Positions 7,873 to 18,021 of a DNA stretch of 64,000 nucleotides are shown here, piece by piece. The notes beneath the pieces are model-generated. The model saw nothing but the letters and a program-made list of their open reading frames with translations. It was not told the origin of the DNA and made no database searches. The first letter of the stretch is position 1, and every line of letters begins with the position of its first letter. Position numbers and translations under genes: made by a program. Source of the stretch: an uncultured Granulosicoccaceae bacterium (GTDB taxonomy: Bacteria > Pseudomonadota > Gammaproteobacteria > Granulosicoccales > Granulosicoccaceae). The stretch spans positions 1 through 64,000 of the forward strand of contig CAKZVB010000039.1 of assembly GCA_937922015.1 (NCBI GenBank), in the 5' to 3' direction.

Positions 7873-8997
7873 TTATCCGAAAAACCTCTTTACACCGTCC
7901 AGCCAGCCACTGTGCCGCGGCGTGTGCTTGTCGCCCTTTTTACCGGCAAGTGTTTCCCTCAACTGTTCAAAAAGTGCTTTTTGCTCTGCGGTAAGATTTA
8001 CCGGCACCTCGATTTGAATACGGCACAACAAATCTCCGGCAGTGCTGTTACGAACCGGCTTCACACCCTTGCCACGCATTCTGAATATTTTTTCAGTCTG
8101 CGTACCCGCAGGTATCTTCAGGTTAACGCGGCCGTCCAGAGTGGGGACTTCCAGCTCACCACCAAGACTGGCGGTGATGATATCAATGGGAACCGTGCAC
8201 AGCAGATCATCGTCGTTGCGTTCGAAAATTTCGTGCTTCTTCACCTGCACCGCGACATATAAATCTCCCGCTGGCGCATTTTTCTCTCCGGCCTCACCCT
8301 CACCAGACAAACGAATACGATCACCGGTATCGACACCGGGCGGGATCTTGACTGACAGGGTTTTTTGTTCCTGTACACGTCCCGCACCACGACACTTGGT
8401 GCACGGGTCGCTGATTTTTTCACCATTGCCGCGACAGGTCGGGCAGGTTTGCTGTACAGAGAAAAAACCCTGCTGCATTCTTACCTGCCCCATGCCTTTG
8501 CAGGTGTCACAGGTCACCGGCTTGGTACCGGGCTTCGCTCCGCTGCCGGAACATTCGCCACAGTTGACCTGAGTTGGAATCTTTAAGTTTTTCTCCAGGC
8601 CGGCCACCGACTCTTCGAGTGTGAGCTCAAGATTGTATTGCAGGTCAGCACCACCGCGCGGGCGACCACGCCCTCTTCCGCCACCACCGAAGATATCGCC
8701 AAACACATCGCCAAAGATATCGTTGAAGTCACCACCACCAAAACCGGCCCCGCCACCGCCCGATGCGGAGTTACTTACACCATCGTGGCCGAAGCGGTCA
8801 TAGGCTGCGCGCTTGTTAGAATCACCCAGAATCTCGAAGGCTTCTTTGGCTTCCTTAAATTTTTCTTCCGAGACCGCGTTATCAGGATTGCGGTCAGGGT
8901 GATGTTTCATTGCCAGTCTGCGATACGCTTTTTTTAATTCCGCATCGTCGGCATCTTTAGACACACCCAAAACTTCATAGTAATCCCGCTTCGCCAT
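7873..8997 (-). CDS. dnaJ: chaperone protein DnaJ
   Basis: DnaJ is the Hsp40 co-chaperone that stimulates DnaK ATPase and delivers substrates. The 374 residues show the J domain with the HPD motif (HHPDRNPDN), a Gly/Phe-rich linker ([14 protein letters not shown]), and four zinc-binding repeats ([32 protein letters not shown]). The C-terminal substrate-binding domains follow. It is the last gene of hrcA-grpE-dnaK-dnaJ, separated from dnaK by 99 bases containing a strong hairpin terminator, so its expression probably depends on read-through or a separate promoter. Confidence 0.98.
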   Translation of the reverse strand: MAKRDYYEVLGVSKDADDAELKKAYRRLAMKHHPDRNPDNAVSEEKFKEAKEAFEILGDSNKRAAYDRFGHDGVSNSASGGGGAGFGGGDFNDIFGDVFGDIFGGGGRGRGRPRGGADLQYNLELTLEESVAGLEKNLKIPTQVNCGECSGSGAKPGTKPVTCDTCKGMGQVRMQQGFFSVQQTCPTCRGNGEKISDPCTKCRGAGRVQEQKTLSVKIPPGVDTGDRIRLSGEGEAGEKNAPAGDLYVAVQVKKHEIFERNDDDLLCTVPIDIITASLGGELEVPTLDGRVNLKIPAGTQTEKIFRMRGKGVKPVRNSTAGDLLCRIQIEVPVNLTAEQKALFEQLRETLAGKKGDKHTPRHSGWLDGVKRFFG

Positions 8998-9016
8998 GCA
9001 TCAATAGCCCGTAAAT

Positions 9017-9055
9017 AGAAAAATCCGGGGGCATCAAATCAGATGACCCCGGATT
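9017..9055 (-). terminator. Rho-independent terminator between dnaK and dnaJ
   Basis: On the minus strand AATCCGGGGTCATC pairs with GATGCCCCCGGATT (one mismatch), with a six-base loop. A TTTTT tract that starts at the base of the stem follows. It lies 42 bases after the dnaK stop and 20 bases before the dnaJ start. It should attenuate transcription into dnaJ and so set a high DnaK to DnaJ ratio. Confidence 0.85.
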
Positions 9056-9096
9056 AGAGTTAGCTCAAGTTAAACCGGGTATTTATACCCGATAGT

Positions 9097-11025
9097 TTAT
9101 TTGTTGTCGTCTTTGACTTCTTCAAATTCTGCGTCGACGACGTCGTCACCGGCAGCAGCGGTATCAGCCGAAGGGCCCGCAGCATCTGCAGTGCCTTCCG
9201 CCGCAGAAGCCTGAGCGTACGCCCGCTCTGCAAGTTTGCCGGAAGATTCAGTCAGTGCCGTGAGTTTAGCTTCAATTGCATCTTTGTCGCCTTCTTTAAG
9301 CGTTTCGCGTAAATCGGCAATTCTGGACTCGATTTCTTTTTTCTCGTCCTCGGTTACCTGCTCGCCCAGATCAACTATGGATTTTTCAGCCGCGTGAATC
9401 ATGTTGTCGGCCTGGTTTTTAACATCGACCAACTCTTTCATCTTGCGATCTTCGTCTGCATGCGCCTCGGCATCTTTAACCATTGCATCGACTTCTTCAT
9501 CAGACAATCCGCTTGATGCTTTGATCACGATTGACTGTTCTTTGCCTGTCGCCTTGTCTTTGGCAGATACATTCAAAATACCGTTGGCGTCAATATCAAA
9601 GGCCACTTCAATCTGCGGCATACCGCGTGGTGCCGGTGGTATATCGCTCAAGTCAAATTTACCCAGTGACTTGTTGCCGCCGGCCATCTCACGCTCACCC
9701 TGCAACACATGCACAGTTACCGCAGTCTGGTTGTCATCTGCGGTAGAGAACACCTGTTGTGCCTTGGTAGGAATTGTGGTGTTTTTGTCGATCAGCTTAG
9801 TCATTACACCACCCATGGTTTCAATACCAAGCGACAGCGGAGTCACGTCAAGCAACAACACATCTTTTACATCACCACCCAGTACACCTGCCTGAATTGC
9901 TGCACCCATAGCGACTGCTTCATCGGGGTTAACATCACGACGCGGCTCCTTACCGAAGAATGCTTTCACTTCTTCAAATACTTTAGGCATACGCGTTTGA
10001 CCGCCCACCAGAATGACATCGTCAATCTCTGAGGCGCTGAAACCCGCATCTTTTAATGCGATCTTACAAGGTTCAATCGTGCGCTTGACCAGATCTTCGA
10101 CCAGTGATTCCAGCTTGGCGCGGGTAATTTTGATGTTCAGGTGCTTGGGACCGGATGCATCTGCAGTCACATAAGGCAGATTCACGTCAGTCTGCTGACT
10201 AGAAGACAGTTCGATCTTGGCTTTCTCGGCGGCTTCTTTTAAACGCTGCAATGCCAGCGGATCGTTGTGCAGGTCAACACCGTTTTCTTTCTTGAACTCA
10301 TCGGCCAGGTAGTCGATCAGACGGTTGTCAAAATCTTCACCACCAAGGAAGGTGTCTCCATTGGTTGAAAGCACTTCGAACTGATGCTCACCGTCTATCT
10401 GTGCTATTTCGATAATCGAGATATCAAACGTACCACCACCCAGGTCGAATACCGCAATCTTTGCGTCGCTCAGGTCTTTATCCATGCCATAGGCCAGCGC
10501 CGCCGCCGTTGGCTCATTGATTATCCGCTTCACTTCCAGGCCGGCAATTTTGCCTGCGTCTTTGGTCGCCTGACGCTGCGAATCGTTGAAGTAAGCCGGC
10601 ACGGTAATCACCGCTTCGGTGACTTCTTCACCCAGATATTCTTCAGCCGTCGCCTTCATTTTCATGAGCACCCGTGCCGAAACCTCTGGCGGTGCCATTT
10701 TGTTACCGTTAGCCTCTACCCAGGCATCGCCATTGTCGGCCTTGACGATTTTATAAGGCACCAGCTTGATGTCTTTCTGCACTGCCTCTTCATCGAATCG
10801 ACGACCGATCAGTCGCTTGACCGCGTAGAGGGTATTACTAGGATTAGTTACCGCCTGACGCTTCGCCGGCTGGCCCACCAGAACTTCATCGCCGTCTGCA
10901 AAAGCAACTATGGACGGGGTGGTACGATCACCCTCTGAATTTTCTATTACTCTGGCTGCCCCACCTTCCATCACTGCTACGCAGGAATTGGTGGTGCCCA
11001 GATCGATACCGATTATTTTACCCAT
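9097..11025 (-). CDS. dnaK: chaperone protein DnaK (Hsp70)
   Basis: The 642-residue protein begins [17 protein letters not shown], the Hsp70 phosphate-1 signature. It has the phosphate-2 motif ([12 protein letters not shown]) and the interdomain linker ([17 protein letters not shown]). A C-terminal acidic tail rich in A, D and E ends in EFEEVKDD. It folds and refolds cytoplasmic proteins in an ATP cycle with DnaJ and GrpE. A GGAG ribosome binding site precedes the ATG at 11025. It lies second-last in the heat-shock operon, 92 bases after grpE, and is followed by a strong terminator. Confidence 0.99.
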   Translation of the reverse strand: MGKIIGIDLGTTNSCVAVMEGGAARVIENSEGDRTTPSIVAFADGDEVLVGQPAKRQAVTNPSNTLYAVKRLIGRRFDEEAVQKDIKLVPYKIVKADNGDAWVEANGNKMAPPEVSARVLMKMKATAEEYLGEEVTEAVITVPAYFNDSQRQATKDAGKIAGLEVKRIINEPTAAALAYGMDKDLSDAKIAVFDLGGGTFDISIIEIAQIDGEHQFEVLSTNGDTFLGGEDFDNRLIDYLADEFKKENGVDLHNDPLALQRLKEAAEKAKIELSSSQQTDVNLPYVTADASGPKHLNIKITRAKLESLVEDLVKRTIEPCKIALKDAGFSASEIDDVILVGGQTRMPKVFEEVKAFFGKEPRRDVNPDEAVAMGAAIQAGVLGGDVKDVLLLDVTPLSLGIETMGGVMTKLIDKNTTIPTKAQQVFSTADDNQTAVTVHVLQGEREMAGGNKSLGKFDLSDIPPAPRGMPQIEVAFDIDANGILNVSAKDKATGKEQSIVIKASSGLSDEEVDAMVKDAEAHADEDRKMKELVDVKNQADNMIHAAEKSIVDLGEQVTEDEKKEIESRIADLRETLKEGDKDAIEAKLTALTESSGKLAERAYAQASAAEGTADAAGPSADTAAAGDDVVDAEFEEVKDDNK

Positions 11026-11117
11026 GACTGTGTCTCCGAAACTGCTCGTTGCAGCGTATGTTCTTGATTGTTAGTAAAGTAAGGCTAGGTTTGGCTAATT
11101 CAACACAAAATGCATGG

Positions 11118-11729
11118 TTATTTTGCGATTACAACCATTGCCGGACGAAGCAGGCGATCATTAAGAGTGTAGCCCTTCTGCATCACGTTCAACACCGTGT
11201 TGGCCGGCTTGTCGGTGCCTTCCTGCACGCTGATGGCCTGATGCAGATCCGGATCAAACTTCTCGCCGGCTGGATCAACCTCAACAATGTTAAATTTCTC
11301 AAGCGCCTGAGTCAGCATTTTCAGGGTTAGCTCAGTGCCTTCGACGATTTTTAATGGATCGGCCTCAGTGGCAGCTGCGGCAATACCCATTTCCAGTGTG
11401 TCGCGAACCGGCAGCAAATCCATGGCAATTTTGTCTAATGCGTACTTATGGGCATTTTCCAGCTCACGGCTTTGTCGCTTGCGCAGGTTTTCCATCTCCG
11501 CGCGAGTCCTCAGCACAGCGTCCCAGTTCTGATCTGCCTTGGCTGTGGCCTCCTGCAACTGCAGCTGGACCTGCTCAAGTTCAGACAGAGGCTGTGCAGC
11601 TGCTTCTTCACCGTTTGCTGCCGGATCCTCTACAGTTGCGCTGTCCACACCAGCGCTATCTTCTACCGCTGGTTCTTCACTATTATTTTTATCTTCTGCG
11701 TTGTCTGCAGAAGCCTTGTCTCGCGACAT
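11118..11729 (-). CDS. grpE: nucleotide exchange factor GrpE
   Basis: GrpE releases ADP from DnaK. The 203-residue protein has a disordered acidic N-terminus (about 50 residues rich in E, A and D). A long coiled-coil segment follows (LEQVQLQLQEATAKADQNWD). The characteristic core then reads RAEMENLRKRQSRE, and the C-terminal beta domain has VDPAGEKFDPDLHQAI and the final PAMVVIAK. It lies between hrcA and dnaK, in the classical heat-shock order. Confidence 0.98.
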   Translation of the reverse strand: MSRDKASADNAEDKNNSEEPAVEDSAGVDSATVEDPAANGEEAAAQPLSELEQVQLQLQEATAKADQNWDAVLRTRAEMENLRKRQSRELENAHKYALDKIAMDLLPVRDTLEMGIAAAATEADPLKIVEGTELTLKMLTQALEKFNIVEVDPAGEKFDPDLHQAISVQEGTDKPANTVLNVMQKGYTLNDRLLRPAMVVIAK

Positions 11730-11813
11730 CCAGAAATCTCCGAATTTTGGAATTTTGATAGTTTGTTTCGCTCACCAGTATTGTACGGCCTGGTATCGCC
11801 GCATATATAAAGA

Positions 11814-12872
11814 CTAGGAGGAAGAATTCAAGGCAGCACTGAGTAACTTTGACGTAACGTCAACTACAGGCACCACGCGATCATAGGCCATACGAGTCGG
11901 ACCGACCACACCCAGTATACCTAATACTTCGCCATTTACTTCATAACTGGACGTCACCAGGCTGCACATCCCCAGTAAATCGTAGCCAGATTCCTGCCCG
12001 ATAAAAATCTGTACGCCATCGGCGGAAATACATCGCTCCAGCACATGGTAGATATCCCTTTGCTGGGCAAACGCATCAAACAGGTCCCGCAGGCTCTGAA
12101 CATCAGACAATTCACTGAAATTCATCAGATTGGTTTGCCCGGCGACGATGACCTCTTCGGCAGCCTCGGCATTGTCGTTGTCAAAGACTCGACCTGCGAC
12201 ATTGATCATCTGCGCCATTTGGTCATTCATATCGGCACGGGTTTTATCAAGCTCGCAACGAATACTGTCTCGAACAGACTCAAGATCCTTGCCCGCGTAT
12301 TGATGATTCAGAAAATTTGCCATCTTTTGTAATTCGTCGGCGTTGTAGTCACGATCCAGCGTCAATATGCGGTTTTGCACGTTTTTTTCGTTGACCACCA
12401 GAATCACCAGCACTCGCTGCTCTGACAACGGCAAAAATTCAATTTGACGGAAAATGGTCATGCCGCGTCTGGGCAGGGTGACCACACCCGCCATATTAGT
12501 GAAATGAGAAAGATAATTAGAGGCGTGCTGAATCAGTGATTTTTCGTCCTGATCAGGTGTTAATTTGGATTTCAATGGGCTCAGGTCATCATCAACAATG
12601 GGCTGTACCTCGAGCATGGTATCGACAAACAACCTGAAACCATCAGACGTTGGCACACGGCCCGCAGAAGTATGCGGCGCAGACAGTAAACCCAGCTCCT
12701 CCAGATCACCCAGCACATTCCGCACAGAAGCCGCACTGACGGTGACGCCCGGCATTTTTGAGAGCGTTCGTGAACCGACAGGAGCGCCGTCCTGAATGTA
12801 TTGCTCTACCAGCAGCCTAAATATTTGCTGCTCTCGTTCGCCTATATCCCTAATTGGTGTAAAGTTGCCCAT
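11814..12872 (-). CDS. hrcA: heat-inducible transcription repressor HrcA
   Basis: HrcA is a DNA-binding repressor of chaperone operons that recognises CIRCE (TTAGCACTC-N9-GAGTGCTAA) and is itself folded by GroEL. The 352 residues contain the N-terminal winged helix (YIQDGAPVGSRTLSK, ASVRNVLGDLEELG) and the GAF-like domain. The ending motif is VGPTRMAYDRVVPVVD. It is first in hrcA-grpE-dnaK-dnaJ. I looked for CIRCE in the 193 bases between hrcA and ispG and upstream of grpE and dnaK and found none. Its target may instead be groESL elsewhere, with this operon read from another type of promoter. Confidence 0.97.
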   Translation of the reverse strand: MGNFTPIRDIGEREQQIFRLLVEQYIQDGAPVGSRTLSKMPGVTVSAASVRNVLGDLEELGLLSAPHTSAGRVPTSDGFRLFVDTMLEVQPIVDDDLSPLKSKLTPDQDEKSLIQHASNYLSHFTNMAGVVTLPRRGMTIFRQIEFLPLSEQRVLVILVVNEKNVQNRILTLDRDYNADELQKMANFLNHQYAGKDLESVRDSIRCELDKTRADMNDQMAQMINVAGRVFDNDNAEAAEEVIVAGQTNLMNFSELSDVQSLRDLFDAFAQQRDIYHVLERCISADGVQIFIGQESGYDLLGMCSLVTSSYEVNGEVLGILGVVGPTRMAYDRVVPVVDVTSKLLSAALNSSS

Positions 12873-13065
12873 GCGATCAGCGATTACCTGTTTAACCTGG
12901 CCATGTCAGACACCACAATGGAGACGCTGCCAGCGAGAAACAAACGGGCGGACATCCAAATACTCATTCTTAACAATATTTCCCAATGAAAACCCCACAG
13001 ATTAACCAGGCTACAGCTGCATTCATCAGACTGATTCCTGACTACCCCCGGATTATTCCAGAACT

Positions 13066-14283
13066 ATGATAGTACGCAACCACTCACGTGGGGTTCAAAT
13101 CGGCAAAATTGTGGTCGGAAACAACAATCCGATCGTCGTACAGTCAATGACAAACACCGATACAGCTGACGTCGTCCGCACCAGTATACAGGTTGCGGAC
13201 CTGGCAAGGGCAGGATCAGAGCTGGTACGCCTCACGGTGAACAATGACGAAGCCGCCCGCGCAGTACCGGAGATTCGGGATCGCCTGCTGGCACTGGACT
13301 GTGATGTGCCACTGGTGGGAGACTTTCACTTCAATGGACACAAATTACTGGCCAATCACCCCGCCTGTGCCGAGGCGCTGGCTAAATTTCGCATCAATCC
13401 CGGCAACGTCGGCAAAGGCAACAAGCGCGACGAGCAATTCGCCTCAATGATTGAGATTGCCGCCAAACTGGATAAACCGGTTCGCATCGGCGCTAACTGG
13501 GGCAGTCTCGATCAGGAGTTGCTGGCCCGCATGCTGGATGAAAACGCCGGCGCCGCCACGCCTTTACCTCTCGAGCAGATTTATCGCGATGCGGTGATAC
13601 GCTCGGCGCTGGAAAGCGCACAGCAGGCCGAAAAACTTGGCCTCGGAGCAGATCGAATTATTATCAGCTGTAAAATGAGCCGGGTGCAGGATCTGATCAG
13701 CGTATACCAGAAATTATCAGAATCCTGCCAATACGCCTTGCACCTGGGTTTAACCGAGGCAGGCATGGGCAGCAAAGGAATAGTCGCCTCCACCGCAGCG
13801 CTGTCTGTTCTGTTGCAGCAGGGGATCGGCGACACCATTCGAATCTCACTGACTCCCGAACCAAACGGCGACCGCACCCGCGAAGTTATCGTCGCACAGG
13901 AAATTCTGCAAACCATGGGCCTGCGATCATTCACGCCCATGGTCACGGCCTGTCCCGGCTGCGGTCGCACAACCAGCACTGTCTTTCAGCATCTGGCCGA
14001 AGATATTCAATCCTATTTGCGCGACTCAATGCCCGCCTGGAAAAAGAAATACCAGGGTGTTGAAGACATGACAGTTGCAGTGATGGGTTGCGTGGTGAAC
14101 GGACCAGGTGAAAGCAAACACGCCAATATAGGAATCAGCCTTCCCGGCACCGGTGAAAGGCCGGTCGCCCCGGTCTATGTAGATGGTGAAAAAACCGTGA
14201 CGTTGAAAGGCGACAACATCGCTACCGACTTTCAGGAAATTGTGCAGAACTATATTATCGATAAATATACCGCTGCCTCTTAA
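13066..14283 (+). CDS. ispG: 4-hydroxy-3-methylbut-2-en-1-yl diphosphate synthase (flavodoxin)
   Basis: IspG converts MEcPP to HMBPP in the MEP isoprenoid pathway using a [4Fe-4S] cluster. The 405-residue protein has the TIM-barrel start ([12 protein letters not shown]). The cluster ligands are Cys296 and Cys299 in [10 protein letters not shown] and Cys342 in GCVVNGPGE, with the fourth-ligand Glu nearby. It is longer than the E. coli enzyme (372) with a larger segment between Cys299 and Cys342, as in other long proteobacterial forms. It is divergent from hrcA, and its stop overlaps the next ATG by one base. Confidence 0.97.
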   Translation: MIVRNHSRGVQIGKIVVGNNNPIVVQSMTNTDTADVVRTSIQVADLARAGSELVRLTVNNDEAARAVPEIRDRLLALDCDVPLVGDFHFNGHKLLANHPACAEALAKFRINPGNVGKGNKRDEQFASMIEIAAKLDKPVRIGANWGSLDQELLARMLDENAGAATPLPLEQIYRDAVIRSALESAQQAEKLGLGADRIIISCKMSRVQDLISVYQKLSESCQYALHLGLTEAGMGSKGIVASTAALSVLLQQGIGDTIRISLTPEPNGDRTREVIVAQEILQTMGLRSFTPMVTACPGCGRTTSTVFQHLAEDIQSYLRDSMPAWKKKYQGVEDMTVAVMGCVVNGPGESKHANIGISLPGTGERPVAPVYVDGEKTVTLKGDNIATDFQEIVQNYIIDKYTAAS

Positions 14284-15479
14284 TGTTCAAACCCGGGTTT
14301 GAACTACCAACGCAAACATACGGCTACGGTGATACCGCTCTTATAATCGGTGCAGGCCTGGCCGGGTGCGCAGTAGCAAACGCACTTTCACACCGGGGCT
14401 TACACTGCAAACTATATGATCAAAAAGACACCACTGCGGCTGCAACTTCGGCCGTACCAGTCGCAATTTACCGGCCTTACAGCAGCACCGGCAACACCAT
14501 TCGCGATCGCTATTTCTTAAACGGTTTTCAACGCCTTCTAACTGAACTTGATCGATACTCCCAAATTCCACGCTCGCCTAACGGCGTATTGCAACCTATT
14601 GCTGATTCGAAAAAATGGAGTGACGATCAACACTGGCGTGTTGTTAGCAAAGCAGCCGCCAGCAACATAGCAGCAAGAAAAATAAATTCCCCCGCCTTGT
14701 ACTTCCCAACTGCAGGCAGCCTCAGCCCCGCAATGTTGTGCAACGCGTGGCTGGCAAATGCAAAAAACACTACATTACACAACAACATTAACGTATGCAC
14801 CATAGAGAAATCATCCAGTGGCTGGCAACTGTTAAACAATCAGCAACAAGTGATCGACGACGGCAAAGTTGTTGTGCTGGCCAATGGCAACAACGTCAAT
14901 GACCTCATTGCACACGACCCGCTGCCACTGACGCCAGTACGCGGGCAGCTAACTTACTTCAAAACAAACCCGCTACCATTACCTGATGAACCCATAGTAT
15001 GCAACAGAGGACACATTGTGCCTGTCGCCGACGGCTACTGGGCCGGTGCAACCCACCAACGGGACGACAACAACACCAGGCTGTGCGCGGCTGATGATCA
15101 GGCGAACTTACACACCTTGCAACAGCTCCATGACGCACTGAGCTCTGAACCCTGTGTACAGGAATCCTGGGCGGGCATACGCTGCAGCACTTCAGACAGA
15201 CTCCCTCTGATCGGCGGCGTACCAGACAGCGTTTTCTACCGACGAGAATTTCGCGACTTACATCACGGTCGCTTAAAACAAAGATTCCAACCAGCCAGGT
15301 ATCACAACGGACTTTACGTACTTGCAGGTCTTGGTTCGAGAGGCACTACTCAGGCGATGTACGCTGCCGAATGTCTCGCCGGAATTATCACCGGCAATTC
15401 TGTGATCGATCCACTACTTCTGTCAAAGCTTCACCCTGCCCGCTTTCTGTTAAAACAACTGACCAAACGCCCAGTCTAA
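14283..15479 (+). CDS. stand-alone FAD-dependent oxidoreductase, MnmC C-terminal type
   Basis: This 398-residue DAO-fold flavoenzyme has the dinucleotide motif IIGAGLAGCAVANAL at residues about 21-35. Its C-terminal part matches the MnmC oxidoreductase domain: WAGIRCSTSDRLPLIGG, GLYVLAGLGSRGTTQA and LLSKLHPARFLLKQL. In bifunctional MnmC this domain oxidises cmnm5(s2)U34 of tRNA to nm5(s2)U, and a fused MnmD domain then methylates it. Here there is no MnmD part, so a stand-alone MnmC(o) role is inferred. It overlaps the ispG stop by one base (TAATG), implying co-translation with an unrelated pathway. Confidence 0.85.
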   Translation: MFKPGFELPTQTYGYGDTALIIGAGLAGCAVANALSHRGLHCKLYDQKDTTAAATSAVPVAIYRPYSSTGNTIRDRYFLNGFQRLLTELDRYSQIPRSPNGVLQPIADSKKWSDDQHWRVVSKAAASNIAARKINSPALYFPTAGSLSPAMLCNAWLANAKNTTLHNNINVCTIEKSSSGWQLLNNQQQVIDDGKVVVLANGNNVNDLIAHDPLPLTPVRGQLTYFKTNPLPLPDEPIVCNRGHIVPVADGYWAGATHQRDDNNTRLCAADDQANLHTLQQLHDALSSEPCVQESWAGIRCSTSDRLPLIGGVPDSVFYRREFRDLHHGRLKQRFQPARYHNGLYVLAGLGSRGTTQAMYAAECLAGIITGNSVIDPLLLSKLHPARFLLKQLTKRPV

Positions 15480-15582
15480 CAATTCCGTAGGGCACAACAG
15501 TGAAGCGCGCGCCCATCAAGCCGCTACCTGCTACTGATCGTTTGAAAAATGCGAACTCTACGACTCGACACACTTCGCGAAC

Positions 15583-17115
15583 ATGCCATCCAAAAACCAT
15601 ATAAAACATCCACTGCATTTCGGGCAGACGACGGTCGTACTTCTGGCACTGTTGATTGCATCAGGGATTAGCCTCTGGCAGCGCACGCAGCTAAATTTCA
15701 GCGCCGGTCACATGGACGAATACGACTATCTGTTTGTTGCTAAGACACTGCTGGCCGGCCGTGACTGGCCAACCCACACCTACATATTCGGTTCAGATGT
15801 AAGCTGGTATCTGTTAGGCTGGGGTGAACTTTTGTTTGGCGGGCTGAGTGGTGCCCGCACCATGGCGGCAGCACTGGGGTTGCTATCTCTGCTTGGTACC
15901 TATCTCTTTGCCAGAGAATTGTGGCAGTGCACAAAAACCGCAGCCATCGCAACCCTGTTGCTGGCGGTAAGTGCAGAACACATTTTTATCAGCAGACTGG
16001 CCAGCTATGACTCGGTAAGCTTTGCATTATTCTGCCTTGCTATGATGCCGCTGCTGCGCGGAGCTCGCGATCCCAAAACAACCACCAGACAGTTTATCTA
16101 TCTGTCTACCGGTATGTCTTTGCTACTCGGTGCTGTGCTGACTAAATATACCACTGCGGCCTACCTGCCTTTTATCGGCTTGCTGCTCCTGCGCGCATCT
16201 GTCGTACGTGCACTGTATTTCAGCTTCGTCATGGCAATTGGTATAGGCATCTACGTGGCTTTGCACTGGACTGACCTGCAAACGCTGTACAGCGTGCAGA
16301 TAAACGGCATTCATGGTGCCAACACAACCCGCTCAGACATTGTATACAGAACGTTGTATCACACCGGCATACCGCTGGCGCTGACGATACTGGCCCTCTT
16401 TCGTTCGGACGCCGAAAAGAAAAACGCACTTACCCTGATTGTGTTGGTGGCAATGGCCAGCCCGCTGTTTTTCTACCACCTGCACGGAAAAAACCTGATT
16501 TCACTTTATAAGCATCTTAATTTTTCATTGTTTTTCCTGACCTGTGGCGCGGCATGGGGGCTGGTAAAGATGGTTGACATCAGAACTTTCTCCTACTTGA
16601 AATCCCGCAAAGAAAAACTCGCACCAGTCTGCTTTGCCGTTGTCATCGCTCTGTATACCGCAGTAAATAGCTTGCAGTTAAAAGCACTTGAATCCGGATT
16701 CCCGAACGTGCAGAGCCTGGTGCAGTATTTGAATGAAAACCCTATTGCTTCAGACGCCACAATTCTGAGCGAAGACCCATATCTGTTTCGTTACCTGCAA
16801 TTTGATCAAAACTCACAACATCATTTGAAAGAAACAACCTGGCTGGACAACAATCAAGACGGAATACACTCTCATGAAGATGTTGTCGATGCTTTATCGA
16901 CCAGATCATTCGACGTCGTGTTACTTACAGACGTAATACACCCTGAATATAATAAACAGTACCGGCCGATCATCAGGCAACACGGCTACCAGCCCGTCTA
17001 CACAGAACCCTACCAACTGACGCCGGTAATGAGCGGAAACCAAACCGGAACACTCACCCTCTATCGTCGCACTGCCCTATATCATCCGGCTGAAACAGCA
17101 CTGAACGCACAATAA
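15583..17115 (+). CDS. polytopic GT39/ArnT-like glycosyltransferase
   Basis: The 510-residue membrane protein has roughly ten hydrophobic segments. After the first one, a periplasmic acidic motif (MDEYDY, residues about 43-48) sits where ArnT/PMT-type GT-C enzymes carry catalytic acidic residues. The C-terminal 130 residues are soluble. GT-C enzymes use polyprenyl-phosphate-linked sugars on the outer face of the inner membrane. The following genes, two small multidrug-resistance-like proteins and a GT2, are the expected flippase and lipid-sugar synthase, so the protein probably transfers that sugar to an envelope acceptor. Sugar and acceptor are unknown. Confidence 0.8.
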   Translation: MPSKNHIKHPLHFGQTTVVLLALLIASGISLWQRTQLNFSAGHMDEYDYLFVAKTLLAGRDWPTHTYIFGSDVSWYLLGWGELLFGGLSGARTMAAALGLLSLLGTYLFARELWQCTKTAAIATLLLAVSAEHIFISRLASYDSVSFALFCLAMMPLLRGARDPKTTTRQFIYLSTGMSLLLGAVLTKYTTAAYLPFIGLLLLRASVVRALYFSFVMAIGIGIYVALHWTDLQTLYSVQINGIHGANTTRSDIVYRTLYHTGIPLALTILALFRSDAEKKNALTLIVLVAMASPLFFYHLHGKNLISLYKHLNFSLFFLTCGAAWGLVKMVDIRTFSYLKSRKEKLAPVCFAVVIALYTAVNSLQLKALESGFPNVQSLVQYLNENPIASDATILSEDPYLFRYLQFDQNSQHHLKETTWLDNNQDGIHSHEDVVDALSTRSFDVVLLTDVIHPEYNKQYRPIIRQHGYQPVYTEPYQLTPVMSGNQTGTLTLYRRTALYHPAETALNAQ

Positions 17116-17251
17116 ACTATCTGCACCAGGTGAGTAATTTTTATTATTAAGGCATTCATCAGCCGGAAAGATCTACTTATTCTCAGTTTGCATTAAGCTT
17201 AAAAAAGGTCCGGCCGCTAATTTTCAGGTTCAACGTTGGTGTTCCTGACAA

Positions 17252-17623
17252 GTGTCAATATCCACAACAACCCTTTGTCTGCTGATTGCCACTGTGTTCT
17301 GCACCAGTGTCGCGCAGGTGTTTCAAAAACGCGCGGCCATTGGATTGACTGGTCGTTCACAAAAAAGCACCAGAATGTCGCTTATCTTAAATGTTGATGT
17401 TCTGGCCAGCGTCCTGTTGCTCGGCAGCGGGTTGTTACTGTGGTTATTAGTCCTGGCAAGGACAGAAGTCAGCGTGGCTTATCCGCTACTGAGCATCAAC
17501 TACGTCATCGTTTTAGTTTGCGCCAAATGGATACTCGGTGAGACAATACCCATACATCGCTGGGTTGGTGCTACAGCGATTGTTGCAGGCATTTTTATAT
17601 TGCTCAGCGGTACGCCAATATGA
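17252..17623 (+). CDS. small EamA/SMR-type membrane protein, ArnE-like
   Basis: This is a 123-residue four-helix membrane protein starting at a GTG. The family motif VAYPLLSINYVIVLV precedes helix 4, together with LGETIPIHRWVGATAIVAG. It resembles ArnE/ArnF, which flip undecaprenyl-phosphate-aminoarabinose. It overlaps the next gene by four bases (ATGA), and the two products are probably subunits of a heterodimeric flippase. The ribosome binding site is weak. Confidence 0.8.
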   Translation: MSISTTTLCLLIATVFCTSVAQVFQKRAAIGLTGRSQKSTRMSLILNVDVLASVLLLGSGLLLWLLVLARTEVSVAYPLLSINYVIVLVCAKWILGETIPIHRWVGATAIVAGIFILLSGTPI

Positions 17624-18021
17624 ATCGCAGCCTGTACGCATTAATTTTCGCGGTAGCAGGGGGCGCTCTCGGGCAACTGCTGATGAAAGCAGGGGTACAG
17701 GGACTCAACACCGGCACCGTCGGAGAATTTTTCCAAAGCATCGTTGCATCACCAACTGCGGGTCTATTTCTTCTTTGCGGCCTGAGCCTATACGCTGCTG
17801 CGGTTCCCGCATGGATCATCGCACTCAAACGCTTCGACCTGAGCTTCGCCTACCCCTTGCTGAGTCTGGGGTATCTGATCGTCTATATTGGCGCATTTTA
17901 TTGGCCGGGGATGGAGGAGAGCATCACCTGGCAAAAGACTATCGGGCTATCTCTTATCGTGGTTGGTGTGGCCATAACGGCCCAAACAGCAGCACCGGGT
18001 AAGTGGACAGTAACTCAATGA
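17620..18021 (+). CDS. small EamA/SMR-type membrane protein, ArnF-like
   Basis: The 133-residue protein has four predicted helices and the same internal signature as its upstream neighbour (FAYPLLSLGYLIVYIGAF). Two distinct paralogues in tandem, each with one EamA half, mirror the ArnE/ArnF arrangement. Its stop overlaps the ATG of the GT2 gene (ATGA at 18018-18021), so the four genes 15583-18752 form a tightly coupled unit. Confidence 0.8.
   Translation: MNRSLYALIFAVAGGALGQLLMKAGVQGLNTGTVGEFFQSIVASPTAGLFLLCGLSLYAAAVPAWIIALKRFDLSFAYPLLSLGYLIVYIGAFYWPGMEESITWQKTIGLSLIVVGVAITAQTAAPGKWTVTQ

Noticed and set aside
9401..10938. Long plus-strand frames opposite dnaK
   Set aside because: They are antisense shadows of a highly conserved, codon-biased gene; no start signals.
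11026..13065. CIRCE operator expected with hrcA
   Set aside because: No TTAGCACTC-N9-GAGTGCTAA or close variant was found upstream of hrcA, grpE or dnaK, so none is annotated.
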